A stretch of DNA of 64,000 nt from Mariniflexile fucanivorans (lineage in GTDB: Bacteria > Bacteroidota > Bacteroidia > Flavobacteriales > Flavobacteriaceae). Below are positions 46,924 to 55,710 of the stretch, piece after piece. Position numbers and translations under genes: made by a program. The stretch lies in NCBI RefSeq assembly GCF_004341235.1, contig NZ_SLUP01000001.1, positions 372,001 to 436,000 of the forward strand. Reading direction: 5' to 3'. The notes under the pieces were generated by a model. That model did no database searches. It was given only the letters and a program-made list of their open reading frames with translations, and was not told the DNA's origin. Within the stretch, counting starts at the first letter, position 1. Each line of letters starts with the position of its first letter.

Positions 46924-46967
46924 ATGATTTTTGTCATATAATTTTGCCAATAAAGGTTTTATCTTCG
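46924..46967 (+). promoter_or_regulatory. FNR/CRP-like box and promoter of the cytochrome c / nos genes
   Basis: ATGAT-TTTT-GTCAT (46924-46937) is centred 29.5 bp upstream of the first base of TATCTTCG (46960-46967), a near -7 element. That would place the box at about -42, as for class II activation. The PAS-gene promoter at 57782 has the identical geometry. An alternative -7, TAATTTTG, lies at 46939-46946. Confidence 0.6.
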
Positions 46968-47009
46968 CATGAATATTTTTAACTTTACATGAATATTTAA
47001 TTAAAACTT

Positions 47010-47507
47010 ATGAAAAAAGCACTAAATTATTTAACTGTATTATCTGTATCATTACTTATAAGTTGTGGTGGTAAAGAAGATAAGAAAAAGGAAAATTTTT
47101 CTTATGAAAAACCAGCAGTCACAGAAGAAGCTGCTCCAAAGGAAGAAACGGTATCTGCTTCAAAAAGAGTAGACCTAACAAACAAAGGCGTTGGCCCTGT
47201 AAAAGAACTCGTATTGCCTGCTGAAATTGATCAAGCTATGGCAACTCATGGTGAAGAAATTTATACTAAAATGTGTACCGCTTGCCACAGACCTGATAAA
47301 AAATTCATTGGACCTGCACCTAAAGGAATTCTTGAACGCAGAACTCCAGAATGGGTTATGAATATGATTTTAGATCCTGAAGGTATGATTAAAAACGATC
47401 CATTAGCTAAAGAATTGCTTGTTGAGTTTAATGGTGCGCCCATGGCAAATCAACACCTTACTGAAGCTGAAGCAAGAGCTGTTTTAGAGTACTTTAGAAC
47501 CTTATAA
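47010..47507 (+). CDS. Cytochrome c lipoprotein of nos cluster
   Basis: This is a 165 aa lipoprotein: lipobox ISC (Cys19), an acidic/lysine-rich linker (about 20-60), then a class I c-type cytochrome. Heme is bound by Cys89-x2-Cys92-His93 (CTACH), with Met145 (GAPMAN) as the probable sixth ligand and the C-terminal helix LTEAEARAVLEYFRTL. It probably donates electrons to nitrous-oxide reductase from the periplasmic face. It is the first gene after the FNR-like promoter, followed by fasciclin and nosZ genes. Confidence 0.92.
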   Translation: MKKALNYLTVLSVSLLISCGGKEDKKKENFSYEKPAVTEEAAPKEETVSASKRVDLTNKGVGPVKELVLPAEIDQAMATHGEEIYTKMCTACHRPDKKFIGPAPKGILERRTPEWVMNMILDPEGMIKNDPLAKELLVEFNGAPMANQHLTEAEARAVLEYFRTL

Positions 47508-47559
47508 TAGGAGATTAACCAACTTCTATCCGTACTAAAAACTAAATAAACTTAAATAA

Positions 47560-48129
47560 ATGAAAACCAACTTAAACTATTTATTTACTGTTTTACTTGT
47601 TGTGCTGTTCTTTAATTGTAAGAACAATAAAGAACAGCAACAGGTAGAGCCTTCGAACACCACCGTTGAAACTGCAACTGACAAAAGACAAGGTCAAGCT
47701 TTTATTGAAGATGATGGTTCTGCACCAAACGTACTGCAAATTGCCATTGGTTCCAAAGACCACACAACGCTTGTTGCCGCGGTACAAGCCGCCAATTTAG
47801 AAAACGCTCTTGTAAATGCGGGTCCCTTAATGGTTTTTGCTCCTACAAATGAAGCTTTTGCAGCTTTACCAGAAGGAACAGTAGAAAACTTACTTAAACC
47901 AGAAAACAAAGACGCATTAGCCAATATTTTAAAACACCACGTAACGCCTGGAAACTACTCTAAAGATTTTTTGAAAAAATTCAAAAAATTAGGGCAAGCC
48001 AACAACCAAAGCGTAACTGTTGAAGTTAAAGGCGATGATGTATTTATTGGAGGTGCAAAAATAATTGCAAGTGTACCTGCGGGAAATGGTATTGTACATA
48101 TAGTTGATAAAGTAATTTTACCAAACTAA
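47560..48129 (+). CDS. Fasciclin-domain lipoprotein in nos cluster
   Basis: This is a 189 aa protein with a lipobox (FFNC, about Cys20) and one FAS1 domain at about 50-188: VLQIAIGSKDHTTLVAAVQAANLENALVNAGPLMVFAPTNEAFAALPEGTVENLL, LKHHVTPG, IIASVPAGNGIVHIVDKVILP. FAS1 domains mediate adhesion or protein contacts. Placement between the cytochrome c gene (52 bp) and nosZ (26 bp) implies a role in assembling or docking the N2O reductase, but that is inference. Confidence 0.9.
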   Translation: MKTNLNYLFTVLLVVLFFNCKNNKEQQQVEPSNTTVETATDKRQGQAFIEDDGSAPNVLQIAIGSKDHTTLVAAVQAANLENALVNAGPLMVFAPTNEAFAALPEGTVENLLKPENKDALANILKHHVTPGNYSKDFLKKFKKLGQANNQSVTVEVKGDDVFIGGAKIIASVPAGNGIVHIVDKVILPN

Positions 48130-48155
48130 AATTTTAAAACGTTAACGTATTTCTT

Positions 48156-50114
48156 ATGAAAAATATTTTTAAATTATCTATTGGATTTTTAATGGCAGCT
48201 GTAGCTTTTACAAGTTGCAATGATCAAAAATCTGGACAATCTGGGGCACTAAGGTCCAGTAATGCTGAAAAAGTATATGTAGCTCCTGGCGAACACGATT
48301 CGCATTACGCATTCATTTCTGGAGGCTACAGTGGTAACCTTACCGTTTACGGCTTACCCTCTGGACGCATGTTTAAAGAGATTCCAGTATTTTCTCAATT
48401 CCCAACAAATGGATATGGGTATTCTGAAGAAACCAAACCTATGCTAGAAACCTCGTATGGTTTTATACCTTGGGACGATTCACATCACCCAGACATTTCG
48501 CAAACTAACGGTAAGTTAGATGGCCGATGGATTTTTATTAATGGAAACAATACACCTCGTATCGCTAGAATTAGTTTAACTTCTTTTGAAACTGAAGAGA
48601 TTATCGAGGTACCTAATAGTGCTGGAAACCACAGTTCTTCTTTCATTACAGAAAACACAGAATATGTAGTGGCAGGAACCCGTTTTTCTGTGCCAATTCC
48701 TCAAAGAGACATGGCTATTAAAGAATACAAAGGGAACTTTAAAGGTGCATTATCTTTCATCTCGGTTGATCCAGAACATGGACACATGGATATTAAATTC
48801 CAAGTACTAATGCCTGGTTTTAACTACGATTTATCACATCCTGGACGTGGAAAATCTCATGGTTGGTTCTTCTTTACCACTTATAATACGGAAGAAGCTA
48901 ATACGCTATTAGAGGTTAATGCATCTCAAAACGATAAAGATTTTATTGCTGCCATCAACTGGAAAAAAATTGAAGAGTATGTAAATAATGGTGGTGGTAC
49001 CATGATGCCTGCAAATTATGCGCACAATGTATATGACGAAGCTACGCACAACGCTACATCAACTATGAAAAAAGAAGTGCGCGTGGTTAATCCAGCAGAA
49101 GTTCCTGGAGCTGTTTATTTATTGCCAACACCAAAATCTCCTCATGGTTGCGACGTAGATCCAACTGGAGAATACATTGTAGGTAATGGTAAATTATCAG
49201 CCAATTTAACCGTACATTCATTTACTAAAATGCTAGACGCTATCGAAAACAAAAAATTTGATGGTGATGCTTACGGAATTCCTATTTTAAAATTTGAAGA
49301 TGTTTTAGCTGGCTCGGTAGAACAACCAGGTTTAGGCCCCTTACATACCGAATTTGACGGAAAAGGAAATGCTTATACTACATTCTTTATTTCTTCAGAA
49401 GTTGTAAAATGGAAATTAGGAACTTGGGAAGTTATCGATAGAAAACCAACTTACTATTCTGTTGGTCACTTAACAATTCCTGGAGGAAACTCAAGAGAAC
49501 CTTTTGGTAAATACATGTTCGCCATGAACAAAATTACCAAAGACCGTTATTTACCAACAGGCCCAGAAATGGAACATTCTGCACAACTCTATGATATTTC
49601 TGGCGATAAAATGGAATTAATTTTAGATTTCCCAACGCATGGCGAACCTCATTATGCGGCAGCTATTCCAGCAGAAATCATTAAAAATAATTCAAGAAAA
49701 ATCTATAGACTAGCTGAAAACCAACATGCTAAAAAAGCAACTAGCGATGCAGATACTAAAGTGGTTCGTGACGGTAAAAACGTGCATGTTTATATGACCA
49801 TGATACGTAGTCACTTCTCGCCAGATAATATTGAAGGTGTTAAGGTAGGAGATAAAGTTTTCTTCCATATTACCAACCTAGAACAAGATTTTGATGTACC
49901 TCACGGTTTTGCCATGATTGGCGCCAATAATGCCGAGTTATTAGTTACTCCTGGTCAAACCAGAACGTTAACTTGGGAACCAAAACAAGTAGGTGTATGG
50001 CCTTTCTACTGTACAGATTTCTGTTCTGCATTACACCAAGAAATGCAAGGCTATGTTCGTGTATCGCCAGCAAATTCCAATATAGAATTATCTTGGGGCT
50101 TAGGCGAAGAATAA
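48156..50114 (+). CDS. nosZ: Nitrous-oxide reductase, Sec-type (clade II-like)
   Basis: NosZ reduces N2O to N2, the last step of denitrification. The N-terminus is a Sec/lipoprotein signal (FTSCNDQ) rather than a Tat signal, as in clade II enzymes. The seven-bladed propeller carries CuZ histidines in DSHYAF, DDSHHPDIS, DLSHPGRGKSHGW, KSPHGCDVDP, LHTEFDGKG and GEPHYAA. The C-terminal cupredoxin CuA site is complete: Cys619, Cys623, His627, Met630 (YCTDFCSALHQEM). Length is 652 aa, intact. Two tandem hairpins follow, so nosZ may be transcribed more than the downstream accessory genes. Confidence 0.97.
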   Translation: MKNIFKLSIGFLMAAVAFTSCNDQKSGQSGALRSSNAEKVYVAPGEHDSHYAFISGGYSGNLTVYGLPSGRMFKEIPVFSQFPTNGYGYSEETKPMLETSYGFIPWDDSHHPDISQTNGKLDGRWIFINGNNTPRIARISLTSFETEEIIEVPNSAGNHSSSFITENTEYVVAGTRFSVPIPQRDMAIKEYKGNFKGALSFISVDPEHGHMDIKFQVLMPGFNYDLSHPGRGKSHGWFFFTTYNTEEANTLLEVNASQNDKDFIAAINWKKIEEYVNNGGGTMMPANYAHNVYDEATHNATSTMKKEVRVVNPAEVPGAVYLLPTPKSPHGCDVDPTGEYIVGNGKLSANLTVHSFTKMLDAIENKKFDGDAYGIPILKFEDVLAGSVEQPGLGPLHTEFDGKGNAYTTFFISSEVVKWKLGTWEVIDRKPTYYSVGHLTIPGGNSREPFGKYMFAMNKITKDRYLPTGPEMEHSAQLYDISGDKMELILDFPTHGEPHYAAAIPAEIIKNNSRKIYRLAENQHAKKATSDADTKVVRDGKNVHVYMTMIRSHFSPDNIEGVKVGDKVFFHITNLEQDFDVPHGFAMIGANNAELLVTPGQTRTLTWEPKQVGVWPFYCTDFCSALHQEMQGYVRVSPANSNIELSWGLGEE

Positions 50115-50122
50115 ATTAAAGC

Positions 50123-50157
50123 ATAGGAAAATTTTGTTTTAGTGTTTATTTTCCTAT
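50123..50157 (+). other. Inverted repeat after nosZ (first hairpin)
   Basis: ATAGGAAAAT (50123-50132) pairs perfectly with ATTTTCCTAT (50148-50157), loop 15 nt, just after the nosZ stop. Confidence 0.6.
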
Positions 50158-50158
50158 T

Positions 50159-50197
50159 AAGGCGAGAGCTGAAGTTTCGCTCTCGCCTTTTTTTTTT
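50159..50197 (+). terminator. Strong terminator between nosZ and the accessory nos genes
   Basis: AAGGCGAGAG (50159-50168) pairs with CTCTCGCCTT (50180-50189), followed by a long T run. It is the strongest terminator in the block, although the accessory genes continue 50 bp later. Confidence 0.9.
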
Positions 50198-50239
50198 AAA
50201 ATCACTATCAACTAAATGGCTAATTAGATAATAAAAATT

Positions 50240-50860
50240 ATGAAAAAGGCTGGAATTATAATGGTAATAGGGTCCTTATTGTTATTAGGGCTTTTCAAAT
50301 TTCCTTTATGGAATATTATGCTTGGCGCACCACAATATCCCGATCCATTAGGTATGGATATTTATATTAATGGCATTCAAGGTGTAAAAGAATTCGATCT
50401 TCAAAATATAGATGGATTAAACCACTATATTGGGATGAAAACCATACCGAAACCAGAAGAAATGTGGGAGTTCTCAGTATTTCCTAAGGTTATTTTGGGA
50501 ATGTCCATTTTAGGTGCTATTATTGGATTATTGGTTTTTTTCAAAAAAATAAGTTATACATCTATATTAGCTTGGTTTATTTTAATGTCTTTTTTAGGTA
50601 TCTTAGGCATGTACGATTTTAATAATTGGTTAATCGACTATGGAAGCAATTTAGATCCACATGCCATTATAAAGGTTACTAACCCAGATGGCACGCCTAT
50701 GTCTTACAAACCACCATTATTAGGATTTCAAAAATTATTGAATTTTGATGTTAAATCCTTGCCACATATTGGCGGTTATTTAATGTTTGTTGGTATGGCT
50801 CTAACGCTTGTAGCCTTTTGGATTGGCAGAAAAGCAAGTGTAAGAAAAACAACTCAATAG
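50240..50860 (+). CDS. nos-cluster membrane protein (NosB-like candidate)
   Basis: This is a 206 aa protein with four likely membrane helices (residues about 5-28, 85-105, 110-130, 175-195). Between helix 1 and 2 lies a periplasmic segment with YPDPLGMDIYINGIQGVKEFDLQNIDGLNHYIGMKTI. Met/His-containing loops and nos-cluster position suggest a membrane factor for copper delivery or electron transfer to NosZ. Clade II nos clusters encode a membrane protein called NosB in this position, but I cannot prove homology by eye. It is upstream of nosL by 26 bp. Confidence 0.65.
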   Translation: MKKAGIIMVIGSLLLLGLFKFPLWNIMLGAPQYPDPLGMDIYINGIQGVKEFDLQNIDGLNHYIGMKTIPKPEEMWEFSVFPKVILGMSILGAIIGLLVFFKKISYTSILAWFILMSFLGILGMYDFNNWLIDYGSNLDPHAIIKVTNPDGTPMSYKPPLLGFQKLLNFDVKSLPHIGGYLMFVGMALTLVAFWIGRKASVRKTTQ

Positions 50861-50886
50861 CTTAAAAATTTTAAAAACACTAAAAA

Positions 50887-51324
50887 ATGCGAACACTAAA
50901 ATACTTTTTAATTATGGCGTTGCCACTGTTTTTAATCAGTTGTAATGTATCGCCAAAAGCCATAAACTATGGTAACGATGGCTGTCATTTTTGTAAAATG
51001 ACCATTGTAGATAAGGTGCATGCTGCCGAAATTGTAACAAAAAAAGGCAAAGTGTATATGTTTGACGCATCAGAATGTATGGTTCATTTTATGGATGAAT
51101 TCGACGCTAATGAAGTAGAATTATATCTATCTAATGATTATAATGAACCAGAAGCGTTAATTGATGCTACCAAAGCTACTTTTTTAATAAGCAAAAATAT
51201 ACCAAGCCCTATGGGCGCTTTTTTATCGGCTTTCAAAACCAAAGCGGAGGCTGAAAAAGTACAGGCAGAAAAAGGAGGAACACTCTATACCTGGGACGAA
51301 CTTCTAGCACATTTAAAACACTAA
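50887..51324 (+). CDS. nosL: NosL copper-binding lipoprotein
   Basis: This 145 aa copper chaperone supplies Cu(I) for the NosZ CuZ site. It has a lipobox ISC (about Cys19), the metal site CHFCKM near residue 35 and the downstream segment KVYMFDASECMVHFM, all NosL hallmarks. It is followed 2 bp later by nosD, so they are one transcription unit. Confidence 0.94.
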   Translation: MRTLKYFLIMALPLFLISCNVSPKAINYGNDGCHFCKMTIVDKVHAAEIVTKKGKVYMFDASECMVHFMDEFDANEVELYLSNDYNEPEALIDATKATFLISKNIPSPMGAFLSAFKTKAEAEKVQAEKGGTLYTWDELLAHLKH

Positions 51325-51326
51325 TC

Positions 51327-52562
51327 ATGAAAAAAATAGTGCTTTTCTTAGCAGTCATTTTAATGGCTTACTCTAGTTATGCTCAAAAAATTGAAGTGTG
51401 CAACACCTGCCCTATTTCAACATTAAAAAAAGCAATAGCTGTAGCTAAGGATTATGACACTATTTTTGTAAACAAAGGCACTTACAAAGAACACAGTATT
51501 ATTGTTGATAAACCTCTAACCATTATTGGAAAAAATTATCCGGTTATTGATGGTGAAAAAAAAGGCGAAATTATTACCGTAACTTCTGATTATGTGACGG
51601 TTGATGGTTTATTCATTATTAATGTTGGCACAAGTTATACCGCAGATTATGCTGCCATCCGCATAAAACGCAGCAAACATTTTACAGTTAGAAATCTGGT
51701 GCTTGAAAAATTGTTTTTTGGCATTTATCTAGAAAGATCTAGCTATGGAAAAATTTACCATAACAAAATTGTCGGAGATGCGGTACAGGAATATAATTCC
51801 GGTAACGGCATTCAACTTTGGTATAGTAACAACATCGTTATTGAACATAATTATATTGAGCATGTGCGCGACGGTATTTATTTGGAATTTTCTGATAACT
51901 GCCTCATTAAAAATAATGTAAGCGAACAAAATATACGTTACGGACTTCATTTTATGTTTTCCAACGATGATGAATACCGCGATAACACCTTCGGAAATAA
52001 TGGTGCTGGTGTTGCCGTTATGTTTTCAAAAAAAATAAAAATGTACAACAATATTTTTAGGGAAAATTGGGGAACGGCATCCTACGGCTTACTATTAAAA
52101 GAAATTAACGATGCAGATATTGTTGGTAACACCTTTGAGGAAAATACCATAGGTATTAATATTGAAGGTTCTAACCGCATTGTTTATAAAAACAATAATT
52201 TTACTAATAATGGTTGGGCAGTTAAAGTACGTGGTGCCTGTTATACAAACAGCTTTTTAGAGAATAATTTTTTATATAATTCTTTTGATATTTCATACAA
52301 CAGCAATGTAAATGATAATGTTTTTAATAAAAATTATTGGAGCAATTATACGGGTTATGATTTAGATAAAGATGGCATTGGCGATGTTCCTTACAGACCA
52401 GTAAAATTGTTTTCATATATTGTAAACCGAACACCCGAAACCATCATTTTATTACGCAGTTTATTTATAGATATTATTGATTTTTCCGAAAAAGTATCCC
52501 CTGTTTTTACCCCAGATAATTTATTGGATAACAACCCTTTAATGAAAAAAAACGTATGGTAA
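51327..52562 (+). CDS. nosD: NosD periplasmic copper-processing protein
   Basis: This 411 aa periplasmic right-handed beta-helix protein is required to mature NosZ together with the NosFY transporter. It has signal peptide MKKIVLFLAVILMAYSSYAQ, then about ten parallel beta-helix turns with NosD/carbohydrate-binding repeat patterns (GIYLERSSYGKIYHNKIVGD, GIQLWYSNNIVIEHNYIEHVRDGIYLEFSDNCLIKNN, NYWSNYTGYDLDKDGIGDVPYRP). The reading frame overlaps nosF by 7 bp. Confidence 0.95.
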   Translation: MKKIVLFLAVILMAYSSYAQKIEVCNTCPISTLKKAIAVAKDYDTIFVNKGTYKEHSIIVDKPLTIIGKNYPVIDGEKKGEIITVTSDYVTVDGLFIINVGTSYTADYAAIRIKRSKHFTVRNLVLEKLFFGIYLERSSYGKIYHNKIVGDAVQEYNSGNGIQLWYSNNIVIEHNYIEHVRDGIYLEFSDNCLIKNNVSEQNIRYGLHFMFSNDDEYRDNTFGNNGAGVAVMFSKKIKMYNNIFRENWGTASYGLLLKEINDADIVGNTFEENTIGINIEGSNRIVYKNNNFTNNGWAVKVRGACYTNSFLENNFLYNSFDISYNSNVNDNVFNKNYWSNYTGYDLDKDGIGDVPYRPVKLFSYIVNRTPETIILLRSLFIDIIDFSEKVSPVFTPDNLLDNNPLMKKNVW

Positions 52563-53263
52563 GCATTGAAAATTTACATAAAGCCTTTGGTAAAAACCAA
52601 GTTTTAAGCGGTGTTGATTTATCCATTAAAGAAGGTGGTATTTTCGCTGTTTTGGGCCCTAACGGATCAGGAAAAACAACCATGATAAAATCTATTTTAG
52701 GCATGGTAATCCCGAACAAAGGCACCATTACTATACAAGGACATAATATAAAAAACGCATCCAATTACCGCCAACACATTGATTATTTACCGCAAATTGC
52801 CAATTTTCCGAGCAATTTAAAGGTGAAGGAATTGATTAAAATGATTAAAGATTTACGCGGAAAAACCACCGAAGACGAACGTTTAATCCAATTATTTAAA
52901 CTCGAACCTTTTTTAGATAAAAAATTAGGAACACTTTCTGGCGGAACAAAACAAAAAGTGAATTTAGTTTTAACGTTTATGTTTAACAGTCCACTTGTTA
53001 TTTTAGATGAACCAACCTCTGGGTTAGACCCCATTTCGCTTATAAGATTGAAAGATTTAATTCAGGCTGAAAAAGCAAAAGGAAAAACCATCTTGATAAC
53101 CTCACACATTATGAGTTTTGTTGAAGAAATTTCTGATGAAATCGTGTTTATTTTAGAAGGTAAAATATACTTTAAAGGGAGTGTTTCAGAATTAAAAACA
53201 AAAACAAACCAACCAGACTTTGAACATGCCATTGCATCCATTTTAACCGAAAATCATGCTTAA
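52556..53263 (+). CDS. nosF: NosF ABC transporter ATPase
   Basis: This is a 235 aa ATPase. Walker A is GPNGSGKTT, the Q-loop lies near DYLPQIANFP, the signature is LSGGTKQKV, and Walker B is LVILDEPTSGLDP, followed by the H-loop SHIMSF. With NosY it energises sulfur/copper maturation of NosZ through NosD. It overlaps both nosD (7 bp) and nosY (8 bp). Confidence 0.96.
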   Translation: MVSIENLHKAFGKNQVLSGVDLSIKEGGIFAVLGPNGSGKTTMIKSILGMVIPNKGTITIQGHNIKNASNYRQHIDYLPQIANFPSNLKVKELIKMIKDLRGKTTEDERLIQLFKLEPFLDKKLGTLSGGTKQKVNLVLTFMFNSPLVILDEPTSGLDPISLIRLKDLIQAEKAKGKTILITSHIMSFVEEISDEIVFILEGKIYFKGSVSELKTKTNQPDFEHAIASILTENHA

Positions 53264-54038
53264 AATATTAAAATATAGTTTTTACGATTTAATGCGAAGC
53301 CGCTGGAGTTACGTGTATTTTGCCTTTTATTTACTACTAGGTGTTGTCCTGCTGTTTTTAAACAACGATTTATCAAAAGCAGTTATCACGTTAATGAATG
53401 TCATTATTGTATTAGTCCCTTTAATTGGTACTATTTTCGGTGTGATGTATTATTACAATTCCAAAGAATTTACCGAGCTTTTACTGGCACAACCCATAAA
53501 ACGTTCCTCCATATTTTTGGGTCAGTATTTAGGTGTTGCGCTTTCTTTATCTATGAGTTTAATTTTAGGTTTGGGGCTTCCATTTATATTTTACGGCTTA
53601 TTTAAAAGTACTGCCATTTGGGACTTTTCGCTGTTATTAATTACAGGTACATTCCTAACTTTAATATTTACAGCCTTGGCGTTTAATATTGCTTTATCGA
53701 ACGAAAACAAAATAAAAGGGTTTGGTTACGCTATTTTAATGTGGTTATTTTTAGGCATTATTTACGATGGCATCTTTTTAATGTCGCTAATTATTTTTGA
53801 AGATTATCCGTTAGATAAATTATCGCTAATTGGCACCATGTTAAACCCAATCGATTTATCGCGTACACTTATTCTTTTAAAACTGGATATTTCAGCGTTG
53901 TTAGGTTATACAGGTGCGGTATTTAAACAATTTTTTGGCACCAGTTTCGGACTCATAATCTCATTCGTTATGTTAGTTTTATGGGTTGTTTTTCCGTTAT
54001 TAAGAATTCTTTACAAAGCAAAACGTAAAGATTTTTAA
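53256..54038 (+). CDS. nosY: NosY ABC transporter permease
   Basis: This is a 260 aa membrane protein with six helices. The start FYDLMRSRWSYVYFAFYLLLGVVLLF, YYYNSKEFTELLLAQPIKRSSIFLGQYLG and NPIDLSRTLILL are the NosY/ABC-2 pattern. It is the membrane partner of NosF, and the last gene of the overlapping nosL-nosD-nosF-nosY set. Confidence 0.94.
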   Translation: MLKILKYSFYDLMRSRWSYVYFAFYLLLGVVLLFLNNDLSKAVITLMNVIIVLVPLIGTIFGVMYYYNSKEFTELLLAQPIKRSSIFLGQYLGVALSLSMSLILGLGLPFIFYGLFKSTAIWDFSLLLITGTFLTLIFTALAFNIALSNENKIKGFGYAILMWLFLGIIYDGIFLMSLIIFEDYPLDKLSLIGTMLNPIDLSRTLILLKLDISALLGYTGAVFKQFFGTSFGLIISFVMLVLWVVFPLLRILYKAKRKDF

Positions 54039-54094
54039 TGGTTTAGTCATTTAATTTTAAAAAATATTAATAAAAAAAACTTTAGATTTGCCAA

Positions 54095-54490
54095 ATGATT
54101 TCAGCGATTACGCATAAAATAACAGCTTTTGTTTTGGTATTTATATTATTCGCACATAATATAAATACACTTGCTATTATTGGCGACTTTGTTGTTAATC
54201 AAGATTTTATTGCAAAAAATTTATGCGTTCAAAAAGAAAATCAGCAAGGATGTAACGGTAAATGTCATTTAATGAAAGAATTGAATGATAGTGAACCAGA
54301 TTCAAAAACCACCATTCCTGTTAAAGAAACCAGACGTTTTTCATTGGATGCTTTCTGTTCTTATGATATTAAAAATTTAGAAAGTAAAAACATTTTTAAT
54401 AAAGCATACTATTTCAGCTTTAATTCCTATGCTTCAAATTTAATAGCCATCTATTTTGATATAGATACGCCTCCTCCCATTATTTCTTGA
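54095..54490 (+). CDS. Small secreted protein with CNGKC motif downstream of nosY
   Basis: This is a 131 aa protein with an N-terminal hydrophobic signal or anchor (ITAFVLVFILFAHNINTL), then LCVQKENQQGCNGKCHLMKEL and a poorly conserved tail ending in DTPPPIIS. The C-x(n)-CNGKC-HLMK pattern recurs in short Bacteroidota proteins next to metal-uptake receptors. Three Cys, a His and a Met nearby suggest copper or other soft-metal binding. A TAGATTTG -7-like box ends 5 bp before the ATG, so either it is leaderless or transcribed from the nos operon. No function is established. Confidence 0.7.
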   Translation: MISAITHKITAFVLVFILFAHNINTLAIIGDFVVNQDFIAKNLCVQKENQQGCNGKCHLMKELNDSEPDSKTTIPVKETRRFSLDAFCSYDIKNLESKNIFNKAYYFSFNSYASNLIAIYFDIDTPPPIIS

Positions 54491-54700
54491 TTCTTTTTTA
54501 GCTTCAAAAACCATAATTGGTACCATTTTTTCTGAAAAATTAGAAAAAACGAAGCTTTATTTATTCTAAAAAGAAAAAAAAGATTTCGCAATTTTATTTA
54601 ACATAAACAATAAACAGTGTACGGTTATTATTGCGATACACTTAAATACACACACGTAAAATATTCCGCAGAATTTGTGGGAAATAAAAAATGTAAACAT

Positions 54701-55543
54701 ATGAAACTTAAATATATATTACCTATCCTATTCATTTCGATATTCGCCGTATCATGTTCATCAGATGATAATGATTCTGAAACAAATGAAATTGAAGGAC
54801 TTACACTAGTTCAAGAACTAACAAACGCTACACACACCATCGAATTATACAATGCTACTGGCGAATTTTTAACTGGTTATAATGTTATAAGTATCCGTGT
54901 AAAAGACAATGTTTCAAATGCCTACGTTGAAAACGCATCTATTACCTGGAATCCAGTAATGCAAATGACTAACATGTCGCATTCTTGTCCAAAATCTGCT
55001 ATCGTTAAAGATTCCGGAAAAACAACAGTTTACGAAGGTTTTATCATTTATCAAATGGCAAATTTAGATGGTTCTGGTTGGTCCTTAACGGTCGATTACA
55101 CCATTAATGGTGAGGCCTATTCAGCAACCGATACTATTACTGTAATGCAAGCCGAAAAGCAAAATGTTACTAGCTTTACTGGTAGTGATAATACGCGCTA
55201 CATCATTGCTTTATTACAACCCCAAACCCCAAAAATAGCGATTAATGACATGGTTGTTGGTTTGTATAAAATGGAAAGCATGATGTCCTTTCCGGTGGTT
55301 GAAGATTATACCATAACATTAGATCCTAGAATGCCAGGAATGGGAAATCACAGTTCGCCAAATAATACCGACTTAACATATAATAGTATTAATGGTTTGT
55401 ATTATGGCGATTTATCACTAACCATGACGGGATATTGGGTGCTTAATTTAAAACTACTTAATACACAAAACGAAGTTTTAAAAGGTGAAGATGTTACTAC
55501 CGATAATATTCAAAGTTCTCTGTATTTAGAATTAGAATTTTAA
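54701..55543 (+). CDS. Metal-binding-type lipoprotein (YtkA/FixH-like beta domains)
   Basis: This is a 280 aa lipoprotein with signal MKLKYILPILFISIFAVSC and a Ser/Asp-rich linker. It contains two beta domains of the FixH/YtkA kind (about 40-140 and 150-280). Methionine/histidine clusters are conspicuous: WNPVMQMTNMSHSCP in domain 1 and DPRMPGMGNHSSPNN in domain 2. These are typical copper-coordinating stretches. The start at 54701 is chosen because the signal peptide begins there; the open frame upstream to 54617 lacks signal features. It probably delivers or buffers copper near the TonB receptor downstream. Confidence 0.75.
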   Translation: MKLKYILPILFISIFAVSCSSDDNDSETNEIEGLTLVQELTNATHTIELYNATGEFLTGYNVISIRVKDNVSNAYVENASITWNPVMQMTNMSHSCPKSAIVKDSGKTTVYEGFIIYQMANLDGSGWSLTVDYTINGEAYSATDTITVMQAEKQNVTSFTGSDNTRYIIALLQPQTPKIAINDMVVGLYKMESMMSFPVVEDYTITLDPRMPGMGNHSSPNNTDLTYNSINGLYYGDLSLTMTGYWVLNLKLLNTQNEVLKGEDVTTDNIQSSLYLELEF

Positions 55544-55569
55544 ACTTTATAAGCTTTCAAAATTTGAGG

Positions 55570-55691
55570 GTATCTAAAACGTGTGCTTTTTCTTCATTGC
55601 GAGCAACGAAGCAATCTGTAAGTTATTAGTATTCAATTAACAGATTAGTTCACGACGTTCGTAATGACGGTTTTGTACACCTTTCAGATAC
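55570..55691. repeat. Nested imperfect palindrome, REP/MITE-like intergenic repeat
   Basis: The outer arms GTATCTAAAACGTGT (55570-55584) and ACACCTTTCAGATAC (55677-55691) match at 12 of 15 paired positions. The inner arms (55595-55619 and 55640-55666) carry the pattern CATTGCGAGCAACGAAGCAA and its diverged complement. The inner sequence resembles an interspersed repeat common in Bacteroidota genomes. It lies alone between the lipoprotein and the TonB receptor gene. Confidence 0.55.
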
Positions 55692-55710
55692 ACTCTTCAA
55701 AATTTTTCAT

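Noticed and set aside
54083-54090. TAGATTTG as the promoter of the CNGKC protein gene
   Set aside because: It ends only 5 bp before the ATG, so it would require a leaderless mRNA; the upstream nos operon can supply transcription.
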